Origin: Naematelia aurantialba
Lineage: Eukaryota > Basidiomycota > Tremellomycetes > Tremellales > Naemateliaceae
DNA: 64,000 bases
Reading direction: 5' to 3'
Assembly: GCA_021527695.1 (NCBI GenBank)
Contig: JAKFAO010000012.1
Location: 558,001 to 622,000, forward strand
The translations under genes and the position numbers were made by a program. This document shows positions 1 to 10,333 of the stretch, in pieces (position 1 is the first letter of the stretch; each line of letters starts with the position of its first letter). The notes below the pieces were generated by a model. It saw nothing but the letters and a program-made list of their open reading frames with translations. It was not told where the DNA came from and made no database searches.

Positions 1-256
1 GGCCCTCCAATCCGTCGCCAAGCGAACTTCCCAGGCTGCAGACCCCGATCCCACCGCTCCGGCCGCACCTAAAGCGCCGCCAAAAGACTACTCGTTGAAA
101 GAGGGCCAGACGTTCACCATCAAGATCCCTGGACGGGAGGGGAAGAAGGGGCATCCAAGCGGCGGTGGGTCGGGTGAGCTTCTAGGCGGGGGCGGGGGCG
201 GAGGCGGAGGGTTCAGCTTGCCTCCTCCGCCGCCACCGGGTGGGCGGAAGCGGTGA
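1..256 (+). CDS. NECAP-like clathrin-coat adaptor, C-terminal end (5' truncated)
   Basis: Only the last 84 codons are present. The frame starts at base 2 and stops at TGA 254-256. The segment has an Ala/Pro/Lys stretch, then KDYSLKEGQTFTIKIPG, then a Gly-rich and Pro-rich tail ending in GGRKR. The SLKEGQT-x-x-I-x-I block is characteristic of the end of the PH-like domain of NECAP proteins (adaptin-ear-binding coat-associated proteins, old name DUF1681), which help AP-2/clathrin in endocytosis. The start, the first half of the PH-like fold and any introns lie outside the window. The poly-Gly run is low complexity. The gene converges on the GNAT gene at 493-1749. Family assignment rests on this one conserved block. 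Confidence 0.72.
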   Translation, partial: ALQSVAKRTSQAADPDPTAPAAPKAPPKDYSLKEGQTFTIKIPGREGKKGHPSGGGSGELLGGGGGGGGGFSLPPPPPPGGRKR

Positions 257-492
257 CAGTGGTAGCTTCGGGTGTATTTTCATGTCTGTGTCTGTGGCGT
301 CGGCTGCATGACACACAGTTTGTCGGCTTCACAGCCATGATCTAAATGCATCGTGCTCTCTAATGGGATGTCTAAGTAGACTTTTAGTATATGTTGGAGT
401 ACTTTGGCGACATCAACTTCCTACGACAAGGCTTGCACTTGGAATTATAGCTCCTCGCACTCCAGTGTACAGCGGAAATGTCTCGGGCCGAT

Positions 493-1749
493 CTACACCT
501 CCCGCAGAGACACCCACTGGACGGGCCAGCGCCTCTCCCACCCCATAGATGCGAACAGCCGCTCGCTCGCTGTGTTGTCTTGAAAGATGAATGAGTACCC
601 CGGTACCGCTGCATCTGTGCCGATGCCATTACCGGGATCGTGGTGGTTGTCGTGGTGGTTGTCGTGGTCGTTGTCGTTATCGATACCGATGGCAGCAGCG
701 TTGGCGATCGCCGCAAGAGTGTGCAAATCCCGCCGTAGGCGTTCTTGAATGACGACCCTGGCCAGCCCGCGGCGCCGGTAGTCCGGCAGAGTGTACAGTG
801 CGCCAATGACGCCGTCGTGCTGCGTCATGGTCCAGCACACCGCCTGGCCCGTCGCTCGAGAACGGAGAACGGTGGTATGTGGCGCCAGGGAGAGGTAGTA
901 GCTTATTGGCATGGGGATGTCGCGGGTCGTCATTATCTATTCCGACTGAGCTGAGACCTTGGTGCTGTAACCGCCAACAACCCCACTCACCATCTCGCAG
1001 TCCTGCTCCCTCGCAGCGTCCAGCTCCAAGTCGCCCAATCCGCCCAACTCGCCCAGTGCCGCCTGATGCCCAACTCCCCAGCTCTTATTCACGCCCCCGG
1101 CTAGGACAGACTGCGGCTGTATCCACGTATTGCAAACCCCGAGGTCTTTCGTCCCCATGGCGTCTCGCAACGCCTCACTCCACAGCGCGTTGACAGCACC
1201 AGCTCGGTCGGCCTCGGGGCTGAGGGAGACGAACTCGGTCGTAGCTGCGATGACCAGCGCGCGCGCCCTTGCCAGCTCGGTCCCAGCCTCTTGCCTGGAT
1301 ACAGAGCTTTCAAAGCCAGACGACGGGCGGGACCACGGACGCGTTGTCTCCCCGAGGGATGGGTCCTGCGTGTGCTGGTACTCTGCAGAGCAGTAGATAC
1401 GGATTTGGTTCCGCAGCGGTACAGGCAGGTGAGTGATGATGACCCATGGCTCCGCGGCGGCTGTGGAAGTGGAAGTGGAGGTGGAAGTGGAAACGGAGGT
1501 GGAAGCGGCAGCAAGAGGAGAAAGAGGAGGAAGAGGAGGAAGAGGAGGAAGAGGAGGAAGAGGAGGAGACGAGCCAAGGGGCAGAGGAATAGCCGTGGGT
1601 GGGAATGACGCCCACGCGGGCTCGGCACGCGATTCAGCTGGGGCGAGGACGAGTCGTAGGAGAGTGCAGTACGTTGGGAGAGAGTACGGCAGGTGGGATG
1701 CGAGTAGCGGAAGGAGCGTGGCTGCGTCGTGTGGATATAGAATCCCCAT
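493..1749 (-). CDS. GNAT-family (FR47/GLYAT-like) N-acyltransferase
   Basis: Two exons on the minus strand: 1749-991 and 936-493. The intron 990-937 is GTGAGT...TAG and joins DCEM to IMTTRDIP in phase 0, giving about 400 aa. The C-terminal exon holds the GNAT core: a strand around SRATGQAVCWT, then H-DG-xIGALYTLPDYRRRGLA. The last part is the acetyl-CoA pyrophosphate loop, and the -YTLP-Y-RRGLA- form is the one seen in FR47/glycine-acyltransferase-like members. Two low-complexity inserts break the fold: a Pro/Leu run and a Ser/Thr run in exon 1 (1440-1575), and an Asp/Asn/His run in exon 2 (about 620-680). Substrate is unknown. ATG 1749 is the first in-frame ATG upstream of a hydrophobic start. 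Overlapping plus-strand frames have no family features. Confidence 0.72.
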
Positions 1750-2558
1750 GTCTGCTACCTGCAGGGCTGGGTGAGTGGGATAGTAGCGGCAGGAGCTGGA
1801 AGGGGGTTAAGAGCAGCAACAGGGGACGATGAGATGAGATGAGATGAGATGGGATGAGACGAGATGGGATGAGATGAGATGAGATGGGATGAGATGAGAT
1901 GAGATGAGAGGCGAGGAGGATAGACGAGGGGAGAAGAAGGGAGACGGGGAGAGAAGAGGGAGAGACGAATAAGAGGGAAGAGGAGAGAGGAGAGAGGAGC
2001 CGAGTATGACAATGTGAATGAGCACAACAGACTACATCTTGTCCTCGTCCTCGACATTTTTATCTCCCGTGGACTCGGGAGTCAAATCTTGTCGGATCTC
2101 GCCGAGCGGCGACGTCCGCGCGACTCACGCTTTCTATTGCATCAGTGAGGGAACGTTCCACTGCAAGGCAGGACAGCTCGGATGCTCAGACCTGCTGTCT
2201 TACTCTCACCGGCACATTGTCTCACACTGCTCCTCGATGTGCTTCGCGATGTACTTCTCGATTTACTACCCATGCTGAGTTCACTGCTCTCAGCTGAGAA
2301 ATGTATAGTGGCACTTACCGTCATCAGCTGCCGAGGTCCTTGTCCGAATTTGCCACTCGCAGCTAGAAAGCTTTCCCGTCCATGTCGATACATACAATGC
2401 TAATGTTCTCCAAGCCAACAACACATGGCATACCACACACTACACCACACACCACACCACACATCACTCTACACCCCACGAACACTCGCCTGCTCGAGCT
2501 CGCCAAACTACATACCGCGAGCCCATGTCGCCGGCCCACGTCATCCCTCGTCTCCATT
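1750..2558. other. Intergenic, promoter side of the GNAT gene
   Basis: About 0.8 kb between the GNAT start and the E2 stop. It holds a GAGAT pentanucleotide tract (about 1828-1909), purine-rich sequence to about 2000, and a short CACAC-rich tract (about 2430-2475). Short reading frames here are repeat or chance frames. No gene is supported. Confidence 0.6.
1828..1909. repeat. (GAGAT/GGGAT)n pentanucleotide microsatellite
   Basis: About 16 imperfect 5-bp units, mostly GAGAT with some GGGAT and one GAGAC, just upstream of the GNAT start. The strand asymmetry (purine + strand) is complete across the tract. Confidence 0.9.
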
Positions 2559-5500
2559 CTACCCATCTACGCGCAGCCACCTCCAGGGCTCCTCCACATA
2601 CCGCTTCCAAGTTTCGGTGAACGCTATCAGCTCTGCGCCTTCCAGCTGACACAAGTATCAGCTTTGCCTAAACAACCCACTATGCCCTTTATAAGCGTAC
2701 AACTGTGCTGCTCTGCTACTGTGACCTTTCCCGAGCAGCGCGGCACAGATACCTCAACTCACGACTCGATGATCCCCGCTCCACCCCACTGGACACCTCA
2801 GGACGGCCCGAGTACCTCCCTCTTCCACTTCCCCCGGTGTCAGATCCCATACTGAGCCTGAACCTCCTCTGCCGGGGGCACCTGCACGGCTTGTACTCGT
2901 CCCCGCCCACTCCACCTCCCACTTTGCCCTTCCTACCGCACAGATCGCCACGCCACCGCCCGGCGGAAGAACAGGCATCATATCGACACTCTCACCCAGA
3001 GCACCGACAGAGGAGATGGTAAGACTTGGTGGCGCGGATTGCCGTGAGGGGTTCTGGCGGACTTGAGCTAGGTGGGCTGTGAGGTCTGAAATCCGAGTCG
3101 AGGGGGGTAACACCGGCAGCGAGGGTGTTAAGAGTCCACGCTCAGGATCTGATAGTTCTGATAAGTATTTCTCTGTGTATGGAGGATGCAGTCAAGGTGG
3201 CGACCAAGCACCCAACTTACCGGACACAGCAACGCCAATGACGCTATGCCGCCTGATCTCGAGCTCGCGAGTCTCGCCTTCGCAGAAAGCTCGAGAGCGC
3301 ATAATCGGGTGCTCCTCCATCGCAAGGAGAAGCGCTTTCACCAAAACAGACAGTAACGTGATTTTTGCCTCTGGCGCATTCGACGGCAGTGGGCCGCCAA
3401 CCAGGTCGGCTGGGATGTCAGATGCTACGTATTGATCGCGTTTCAAAGGCAAAGACGGTGCATTAAACGCTTTCATGTACGGCACCAACGCAGTCAGATC
3501 CAGTGTGTGCGAGTATCTGGCCTGTCAGCTTTGCCACCCAGTACCGACCAATAGTCGAAGGACTTACCCAAAATGCGGCACAACACCCATCGAGCCCATG
3601 GCCTTCCACATCACTCGGCGCGTCCGTCCAAATGGCACTCTGTGCGTTTCTTGTCCCGTGGCACCTGTATCTGTAGGTGCGGTGGAACCCACGCCTACTT
3701 TTTCAAGCCCGAAGCCAGAGCCGTCCGAGGAATCGCCCCCAGGTAATGCAGCGCCTGCGTGGCGCTTGACATCCTCCTTGCGTACACGTCCGTCTTCCGC
3801 GGAAGGGATGACCTGTGACAGGTCGACCCCTAGTCTCGCTGCCAGTGTGCGGACTGCCGGCGAGGCTTTAACGAGTTTCTTGGACGCTTCAGTGTCCACT
3901 CTGGCTCTGCTCTCCACTTGGTCATCGCTGATGGTGGATCTCGACGAGGCTGCTGCTGCTGCTGCCGTAGGAGGGCCGGGGAGAACAGAAGCTTCACCGC
4001 TGAATCTCCACGAGCCTGACAGGTCCATCGCCTCGTCTCGAGATGCGACCAACGAGTGATCCTGATCATCTTTCTCCTCACCAGTCTCTGCTGAGGCTTG
4101 CTTTTCGAGCGCCTCGGACAGTCGTTCGGCCCGCACGACCTCTTCGCTCTCCGTCATAACATTTTCTTCTCTGGAAGGGCGTTCCTCTCTGAACGAGCCA
4201 TCTTCTCTGGAAGGGCTCCGCTTCTGTTCCGGGGCAGGCGTAGAGGTAGAGGACATGTGGTCTTCCAGAGCCCCCAAAGTGGCAACTTGATCTTGACTCG
4301 GGCCCTGACCTTGATCTTGTTCGCTCGGAGAATCATCGGTGGTCTCCTCATTCTCTGCTTGGGGTTCTCCGTCTTCTTGGATGTCACACAGCGTCTGCCC
4401 CACTTTGACGACCTTCCCGGCCTCGGCTCTGAGCTTGACGACCGTGCCAGCGGTGGGGGAGGTCAGCTCGACGCTGTTTCGTCAGCCTCCTGTTCGACGG
4501 CGGACGTGCTCGTCGAAGAGGCGATAGGGAGAGTAGATAGATAGGGACGGAAATGGAAGACAGGAGGAAATGGTAGAAAAGAAGAGGAAGGGGAAGACAG
4601 ACGTAGAGAAAGAAAGACACGAGGAAGAAAGCAGCGGAGAAAGAAACGACCAAACAGAGTCCCGTCGATTCGAGAGGGAGACGACAGGTTCATGCAAAGG
4701 GGAACAGATATAGGGGCCCAGAGAGGGAACGCAGACACCAAACTTACGTGCTCTTGTCGCTCTGGACCTCACACAGCGGTTCAAACTCATCCACCCTCTG
4801 CCCCTCAACCACCAACCACTTGATCACTTCCACCTCGGTGATGCCCTCGCCAATGTCGTACAGCTTGAATGGGCGGAGAGTGCCGCCTCGAGGAGATAAA
4901 GTAGGGCGTGAGGTAGTGAACGCGGCTTGGGCAGAAGCAGGCTGCGAGGTATGGAGTGTTGGTCTCCGAGCCTGTCCCATGCGAGACGATGCTTGCCGAA
5001 ATGATGTTTGGCGACATGGTGCTTGCCGCCATACTGCCTGAGAGACCGGGAGGGTAGTATGGGTCGTCTGGGTTGGGGTTGGGGCCGGATGAGCGATTGA
5101 GCGCGCGGTTGGGCGACCTGTTGGGGGAGTTGTCGGGGCCGTGAGGGTGGTCGGAATTCGTGTATCGTCGGCTGTTCGGGATAGATGTGAAGAGACGGGT
5201 CGATGTGCGGTGAGGGGTAGGCGTAGGCAGACGGGGACGGGAAGGGGTAGAGTCAGGGAGAAGGGGAGAGACGTGATGGATCCGACAGGATGCGTGTGCT
5301 TGTTCTTGCTCTTGTTCGCGCTCCTGTTCGTGTTCGCGTTGGTGTTCGCGTTGGTGTTCGCGTTGGTGTTGGCGTTGGTATCCGCGCTGGTGTTCGCGTT
5401 GGTGTTCGCGTTGGTGTTCGCGTTGGTGTTCGCGTCGTTGTTCGCGTTGGTGTTCACGCTCCTGCTCGTACTCATGTCCGCACTCATACCCTTACCCATG

Positions 5501-5625
5501 CTGCAAAGTCGTCGCGTCACTATCACGCTCCACGTTCGTCGTGCAGGATGAATCTCCCAGCGTAGCCAGGTAGAAGCAGCCCCCAGACCGCGGAGTGGCA
5601 GCGTCAGCACGCGATGGCTGAGCAT
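2559..5625 (-). CDS. Branched-chain 2-oxoacid dehydrogenase E2 (dihydrolipoyl transacylase, DBT-type), mitochondrial
   Basis: Transfers the acyl group from E1 to CoA in mitochondrial Val/Leu/Ile breakdown. Exons: 5625-4748, 4473-3568, 3516-3221, 3085-2763, 2645-2559. Phases match at all four junctions. Domains in order: an N-terminal basic region with presequence-like ARRPTLHTS; a lipoyl domain (KLYDIGEGITEVEVIKW ... EVQSDKST, the K being the lipoylated residue); a long Glu/Ser linker; a peripheral-subunit-binding domain (SPAVRTLAARLGVDLSQV ... GRVRKEDV); and the CAT catalytic domain ending in WSGDHRV with the catalytic His. AIGRAKW-like CAVGRAKWEVEW favours the branched-chain E2 over the pyruvate or 2-oxoglutarate forms. 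The model is 829 aa, far above the usual ~500. Much of exon 1 is a 12-bp repeat that may be an intron: donor at 5495 and acceptor at 5034 keep frame and give 675 aa. Confidence 0.86.
5318..5475. repeat. 12-bp minisatellite (GTGTTCGCGTTG units) in first exon or intron of the E2 gene
   Basis: About a dozen units of GTGTTCGCGTTG with variants. Because 12 is a multiple of 3 the tract stays open and on the minus strand reads as Asn-Thr-Asn-Ala repeats. It lies between a good GTAAGG donor (5495) and a CAG acceptor (5034), so it may be intronic. Confidence 0.85.
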
Positions 5626-5991
5626 GTCGATCACTGTCTTCTGCTCAGAGTACACCAGCTCACAAGGCTACCTGGATCTACACAAGGCTACATGACTCGT
5701 CTCTTGCTGCGTCGTTACATCTCCAAACACAGATCACGAGTCCAGTCCAGCGACGCAAAGATCCGGCCGGTCCGGCTACTCGGCCAGCCGGCAGAACTTT
5801 CACTGTTCATTCATACATCTCATTCTCATACAAGCATTACTGGAACTCTAACACATCTTAACGCCACCTATCGTGCCAACGTATCCCCGCTGTCAATCGT
5901 CATTATAACCTCTCCGTCGTCATTCTCTAGCTTTCCACCATCATTATACCTGTCTGCCCTCGCCTCCATCACACGGATGATAACTCTAGAA
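5626..5991. other. Intergenic between E2 start and SPP-like gene stop
   Basis: About 370 bp upstream of the E2 ATG and downstream of the membrane-protein gene. It is slightly AT-richer than the flanking genes. No coding signal or clear element was recognised. Confidence 0.5.
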
Positions 5992-7901
5992 TCACTTCGC
6001 GTCGGCGAGGGTCTGCTCTTCCTGCTCCTCCAGCAAGCCCATTTCTGTCTCACTCTCTTGTCTGATCTCCGAAACCTTGGGCACCCAGCTGCGCTCATTA
6101 GACGAGGCCCCAGTCATCAGAATAACGAATGACTCACACTTCCGTGTAATTCCACCAGTCTCGCAGTTCGCCGCGGCACCATGCCGCCAACGCCGTCCCC
6201 ACCGCAACGGTTGGGAAAGTCAAAAACAGGTTAAGAGCAGAACCCTGTTGCGCAACAACAAAGCCCCTGGTCGCGGGAAGCAAAAAGAACGCGAGCGCCA
6301 CGTTCATCGCAATAACCAACGAGGCCAGGCCTGAAATGTACAGCGGGCGAGAGAAGGGCGGGATCTTGAAGTTGATGATGTTCAGGCGCGCCTTGGTCTG
6401 GCCGTCCGACTCGTTAGCCGGCTTGAAGGTGAGCTTGGATATCGCCTCAGACTTGGACGAATCGTAGCGCAGTGTTGCTGCGATCTGCACCGTTTCAGCG
6501 GAAGATCTTTCCATAGACAGGTCAAAGTAGACTCACGAGGACGCCAGGAGCAGCCAGAGGAATCGCCTCATTCCATACCGTGAGGAGCATCTTGATACAC
6601 CTGTTTGGCTGGGTAGGCCCTTGCGAGGGCTCGTCGGATGGCTTGTCTTTGTCTTGGGACAAGACGACAATGAAGCCAACGATGGCAGTGATTACAATCA
6701 CCGCAAACTGCGTTATCAGCGTCACTCCTCTCGGCTTCCCAGTCCCTACGATGAACGCACAACGTAGATAATCGGAATGAAAATGATCCACTTGATACGC
6801 AGGGTCTTTGTGTGGAACATGCTGATCATGCCTATGACGATACAGGCCGGGACGATGGCGGTGGGGACGTCAAATCCGTGCCAGGCCGCAATAACGATAG
6901 CGGCTGTCATGACGCCAGCGATAGCAAAGCGGCTTTTGGAGCCGATGGGTGATGTGGATTTCTCGTTGAGTTCTTTGAACTGGATTCCAAAGGTCTTCGC
7001 TTTGGTGTCGTAGAGGCGGAAGACGCCGACCACGCGGGGGAACGCGAAATCCATGGCCTGTATCGTCAGCGTCCATCTTCGCCTGCATAAATGTCACGAG
7101 GTACAAGGTGGAGGATGTGGGATTGAGGGGCCACGACGTCGGGGAGGGTACAGCGATGACACCAAAGGCCCAACTTACCGCAGCAATGAACAACACCGCG
7201 ACGGCACTTCCCAGCACCGTCCAAAAAACATCCACGACCAACTGACTCGACCTCCAAAAGATGAGATACAGAATCGCGCCCAAGACCGCATAGAAAACCA
7301 GCATGATCCCCATCCTGCGAGCAAAGGTCTTGGTCAACAGGCGTTTACGCCAGCCAAGCTCAGCAGGGTCGTCGGGCGCATCGGCCGGGAGGTGGACAGT
7401 GAAGCGGCCGCTGGCGTCGAATGGGGTGGCATCGAGGTTCGGTTTCTCGGTTTGTGCGGTGGTAGGGCGGGGGAGGTTCTTGACTGCAATCCAGACCTGC
7501 GGGAGTTAGTATCGGCTCTGGGTAGGGTGCACGAGGATGGAGAGGCGATGAGGCCGCTGTTGTTGCGCAAGGATGGGAGGCGATCAGAGAGAGGAGACTT
7601 CAAGTGGATGAAGCGGTGCCGCGAGAAAGGAAGGAAGGAAGGAAGGAAGGAAGGAAGGAAGGAAGGAAGGAAGGAAGGAAGGAAGGAAGGAAGGAAGGAA
7701 GGAAGGAAGGAAGGAAGGAAGGAAGGAAGGAAGGAAGGAAGGAAGGAAGGAAGGAAGGAAGGAAGGAAGAATAGGGAGTGAATGAACAATACCCACAGCG
7801 AGTGAGTTCGTGCTTCCCAGCGCTACAGCCGCCGTCCCCAGCATAAAGCTCACAGCCTGGCGGAGCAGCGCCATGTCCCCCGGATCGATAAACTGGAGCA
7901 T
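5992..7901 (-). CDS. Multispan membrane protein, probable inactive signal-peptide-peptidase (SPP)-like protein
   Basis: Six exons: 7901-7797, 7496-7179, 7057-6761, 6707-6537, 6484-6138, 6088-5992; 444 aa. Introns are 300, 121, 53, 52 and 49 nt. About eight to nine hydrophobic segments are visible. The second half resembles SPP/presenilin-type aspartyl proteases: PGVLIAATLRYD matches the segment after the GxGD site, and AAWCRGELRDWWNYTE matches the C-terminal tail after the last helix. However, all three catalytic motifs are replaced. The YD site reads IIYVF, the GxGD site reads TVWNE, and the PAL site reads GSALN. If the homology is right, this is a non-proteolytic ER/Golgi member of the fold. 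Intron 1 carries a 143-nt AAGG microsatellite. Homology is inferred from memory of the family. A generic unknown membrane protein is the alternative. Confidence 0.6.
7627..7769. repeat. (AAGG)n tetranucleotide microsatellite in intron 1 of the SPP-like gene
   Basis: About 36 perfect AAGG units on the + strand. It produces long spurious open frames (Lys-Glu-Gly-Arg on +, Ser-Phe-Leu-Pro on -) in three or more frames. It lies wholly within the 7497-7796 intron. Confidence 0.97.
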
Positions 7902-8237
7902 CGCGATGGGTGTACCGAGACCAGATATTCACGAGGATGGCGAGAGTGAACAGAAGATGTGGAATTACAAACAGTGGAGCAGGAAGCGCACAGAGCCAAC
8001 GAGTTGAGACGAGTGGGGTGGGGCCTGAATAGGCCGCGGCGGTCGTGTTTTAAATAGCAAGGCAATGCAAAAGGAACCGAACTGGCCCGCTTACGGCCGT
8101 CCCCGACTCACGTGGCTTTGATGTGGCGACGGTATCACCGGGCCACGACCCCGTTCCATGGCGTGGCGTCCAGGTCATATCTCATCCCGTTCCACTCAGT
8201 ACACGGCCACTACGTCTAGCAAAATGCTCCCTATACG
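7902..8237. other. Intergenic, SPP-like gene promoter / thiolase 3' end
   Basis: 336 bp between two genes on the minus strand. No repeat or coding signal was seen. Confidence 0.5.
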
Positions 8238-9986
8238 CTACTGCTCATTCACAAACACCGCGGCCATGCCCATCCCACTACCAATGCACATGCTCGTCAC
8301 AAACACCTTCTTCTTCTCCCGCTTGGCCTCCGCGAAGCCAGTGGCCACCTGCCTCGCCCCAGTCGCACCGAGCGGGTGGCCCATTGCGATGGCGCCGCCT
8401 ACAGGGTTGACAATATCGAATGGGATGTGCAGGTGCTGAATCGACATGACTGCTTGCGACGCGAATGCCTGTTTTGTCAGCTCGGATCGCCTGAATAGTC
8501 CGAAGCAGGGTGCCTGACTCACCTCGTTGATCTCGAAAAAGTCCACGTCGTCTTTCGTGATGCCGGCTTTTTGCAAGACTTTTGGGATAGCGAATGCAGG
8601 TCCGATACTGCGCGCCATCAGCTCCCTGCGCCCTGCGTCGGTGAGGGCAGCCATTACTCACCCCATGACTTTTGGTGGCACACCCACCACAGCCGAGGTC
8701 ACAAACTTGCCAAGGATAGGTAATTCCAGCTTCAGTGCGACCGAGCGCCTGGCAAGGAGGACCGCTGCCGCTCCGTCCGAGACCTGAGATGCGTTGCCAG
8801 CGTGTGTCGTGCCGTCCTTGCTAAAGGCCGGTTTGAGCTTGGCGAGCGACTCTTTGGTCACGCCCTCGCGGATGCCGTCATCAGAATCCACGATGATTTC
8901 CTTCTCTTCTTCCGTCTTTGGATCAGTCCACTTGACCTGTACAAGTCAGCGCCTGTTCTTTATGCCTCGAGAAGAGTTTTGTGTCCCTTGTGCCTCGGAA
9001 GAGCTGCATGCTTGGGGAAGAGCCTCATACCCTTGTAAGGGAATAGATAGGTGACTCACCTTGACCGGCACGATCTCGCTCTTGAACTTGCCGAGCTTCT
9101 GTGCCTCGGCGGCTTTAGCAAAGCTATTAGCGGCAAAGGTGTCCTGCGTATCGCGGTTGATGCCGTACTGCTTGGCAACGTTCTCGCTGGTAACGCCCAT
9201 GGGGATCAGGACGTCGGCAGCTTCAGGGTTCGATAGCACCTCGTCTGACATGCGCTCGGGCAAGACGCCGGCGCCGTAGTGCGCTGTCATGTGCTCCACA
9301 CCCGCCGCGAGTCCGATATCGATTTCGCCAGACTTGATCTCGTTGGCGATTTGCGCAATGGCCGTCAAGCCAGACGAGCATTGCCGGTTCACGGTGTTGA
9401 GGGGAGTCCTGCCAGGTCAGCGACTTTCAGACCTCGTGTTCGTGGATCGGTGAGATAGTGTGGCGATAGATTCAGTAACATCGTGGGGGATGGACCATCC
9501 TAGAGAGATAGATACTCACGTGTAGGGGATACCAGCGTAAAGCTGTGCCATTCTAGCAACGTTCGCTCCACCGCCTGGGGGGAGCACATTTCCTACTGCG
9601 ATGTCCCTGGAGGAGTCAGCTGCGTTCTTGACATTGGGCTCTGCGCTATCCACGATTTTATAAAATAATGGACCTGTTGAAAATTCCTACCGATCCAAGC
9701 TGGGATAGGCCACTTACTCGATTTTGGAGGGATCTACCTTGCTCCTCTTCAACGTCTCCTTGAAGACAGCAGCAAGCAGGTCCTCTGGCAAACAGTCTTT
9801 AAACCCGCCTTTCCTCGCCTGCAGCCAGTTAGCTCGGTAAAGAGACTCTTCTCCATGGTAACTAACCTTGGTGATGGCTGTACGACAGGCGCTGACGACC
9901 ACCACGTCGTCTGCAGAATTGATGACCAGCCGAGCGCGTCCCAAAGACGGGATGGCCGCCGCGATGTTCTGGAGGGTGGATGTCAT
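8238..9986 (-). CDS. POT1: 3-ketoacyl-CoA thiolase (acetyl-CoA C-acyltransferase)
   Basis: Last step of fatty-acid beta-oxidation: 3-ketoacyl-CoA + CoA to acetyl-CoA + shortened acyl-CoA. Seven exons: 9986-9867, 9818-9718, 9606-9520, 9408-9060, 8936-8662, 8607-8523, 8468-8238; 415 aa, normal for the family. Catalytic residues are visible: the nucleophile Cys in TVNRQCSSG, the His in GHPLGATGAR, and the second Cys in MCIGSGMG. The acyl-CoA thiolase type is supported by VLPPGGGANVARMAQLYAGIP and by the long SDGAAAVLLARR block. The first residues (TLQNIAAAI) line up with the peroxisomal PTS2 pattern R-L-x5-H-L, but the Arg and His are changed to Thr and Ala. The C-terminus (VNEQ) is not a PTS1. 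It is divergent from the gene at 10334 across 347 bp. Confidence 0.93.
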
Positions 9987-10333
9987 TTCGGGTGCAGTTC
10001 TCGCTCGTCACTTGGCCAGTACGTCTCAAGGGGGAGATAGCTGTACGAGGGGATGGCTGTATGGTAGCGTATAAGCTTGTTGGATGGATGAAGAGAAGAG
10101 GCGAGGGGACTGTTGGACGTGTAATAAATCAATGACAAAAGCCGGCTCAAACAGAGCCATCATAGCCGGGAGAAGTATGATGTGGCATTAATTACTACCA
10201 GTGATAACACCTCCACCGCGCCTGTCGACGCGAGGCCAAAAGTCGGTGCAAGCTCTCTGAGGGATACACCTCGCAGCGGGTCACCTCGTCAAAGATATAC
10301 GGCAGGCAGAAATCGTCGGAAGAGGCTGGGGAC
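9987..10333. promoter_or_regulatory. Bidirectional promoter region, thiolase (-) / DUF1776-like (+)
   Basis: 347 bp separate two divergent start codons, so the interval must hold both 5' ends. No factor site was recognised with confidence. Confidence 0.5.

Noticed and set aside
7334..7932. Long frames on both strands reading Ser-Phe-Leu-Pro or Lys-Glu-Gly-Arg repeats
   Set aside because: They are the AAGG microsatellite read in several frames. The region is a GT-AG intron of the SPP-like gene.
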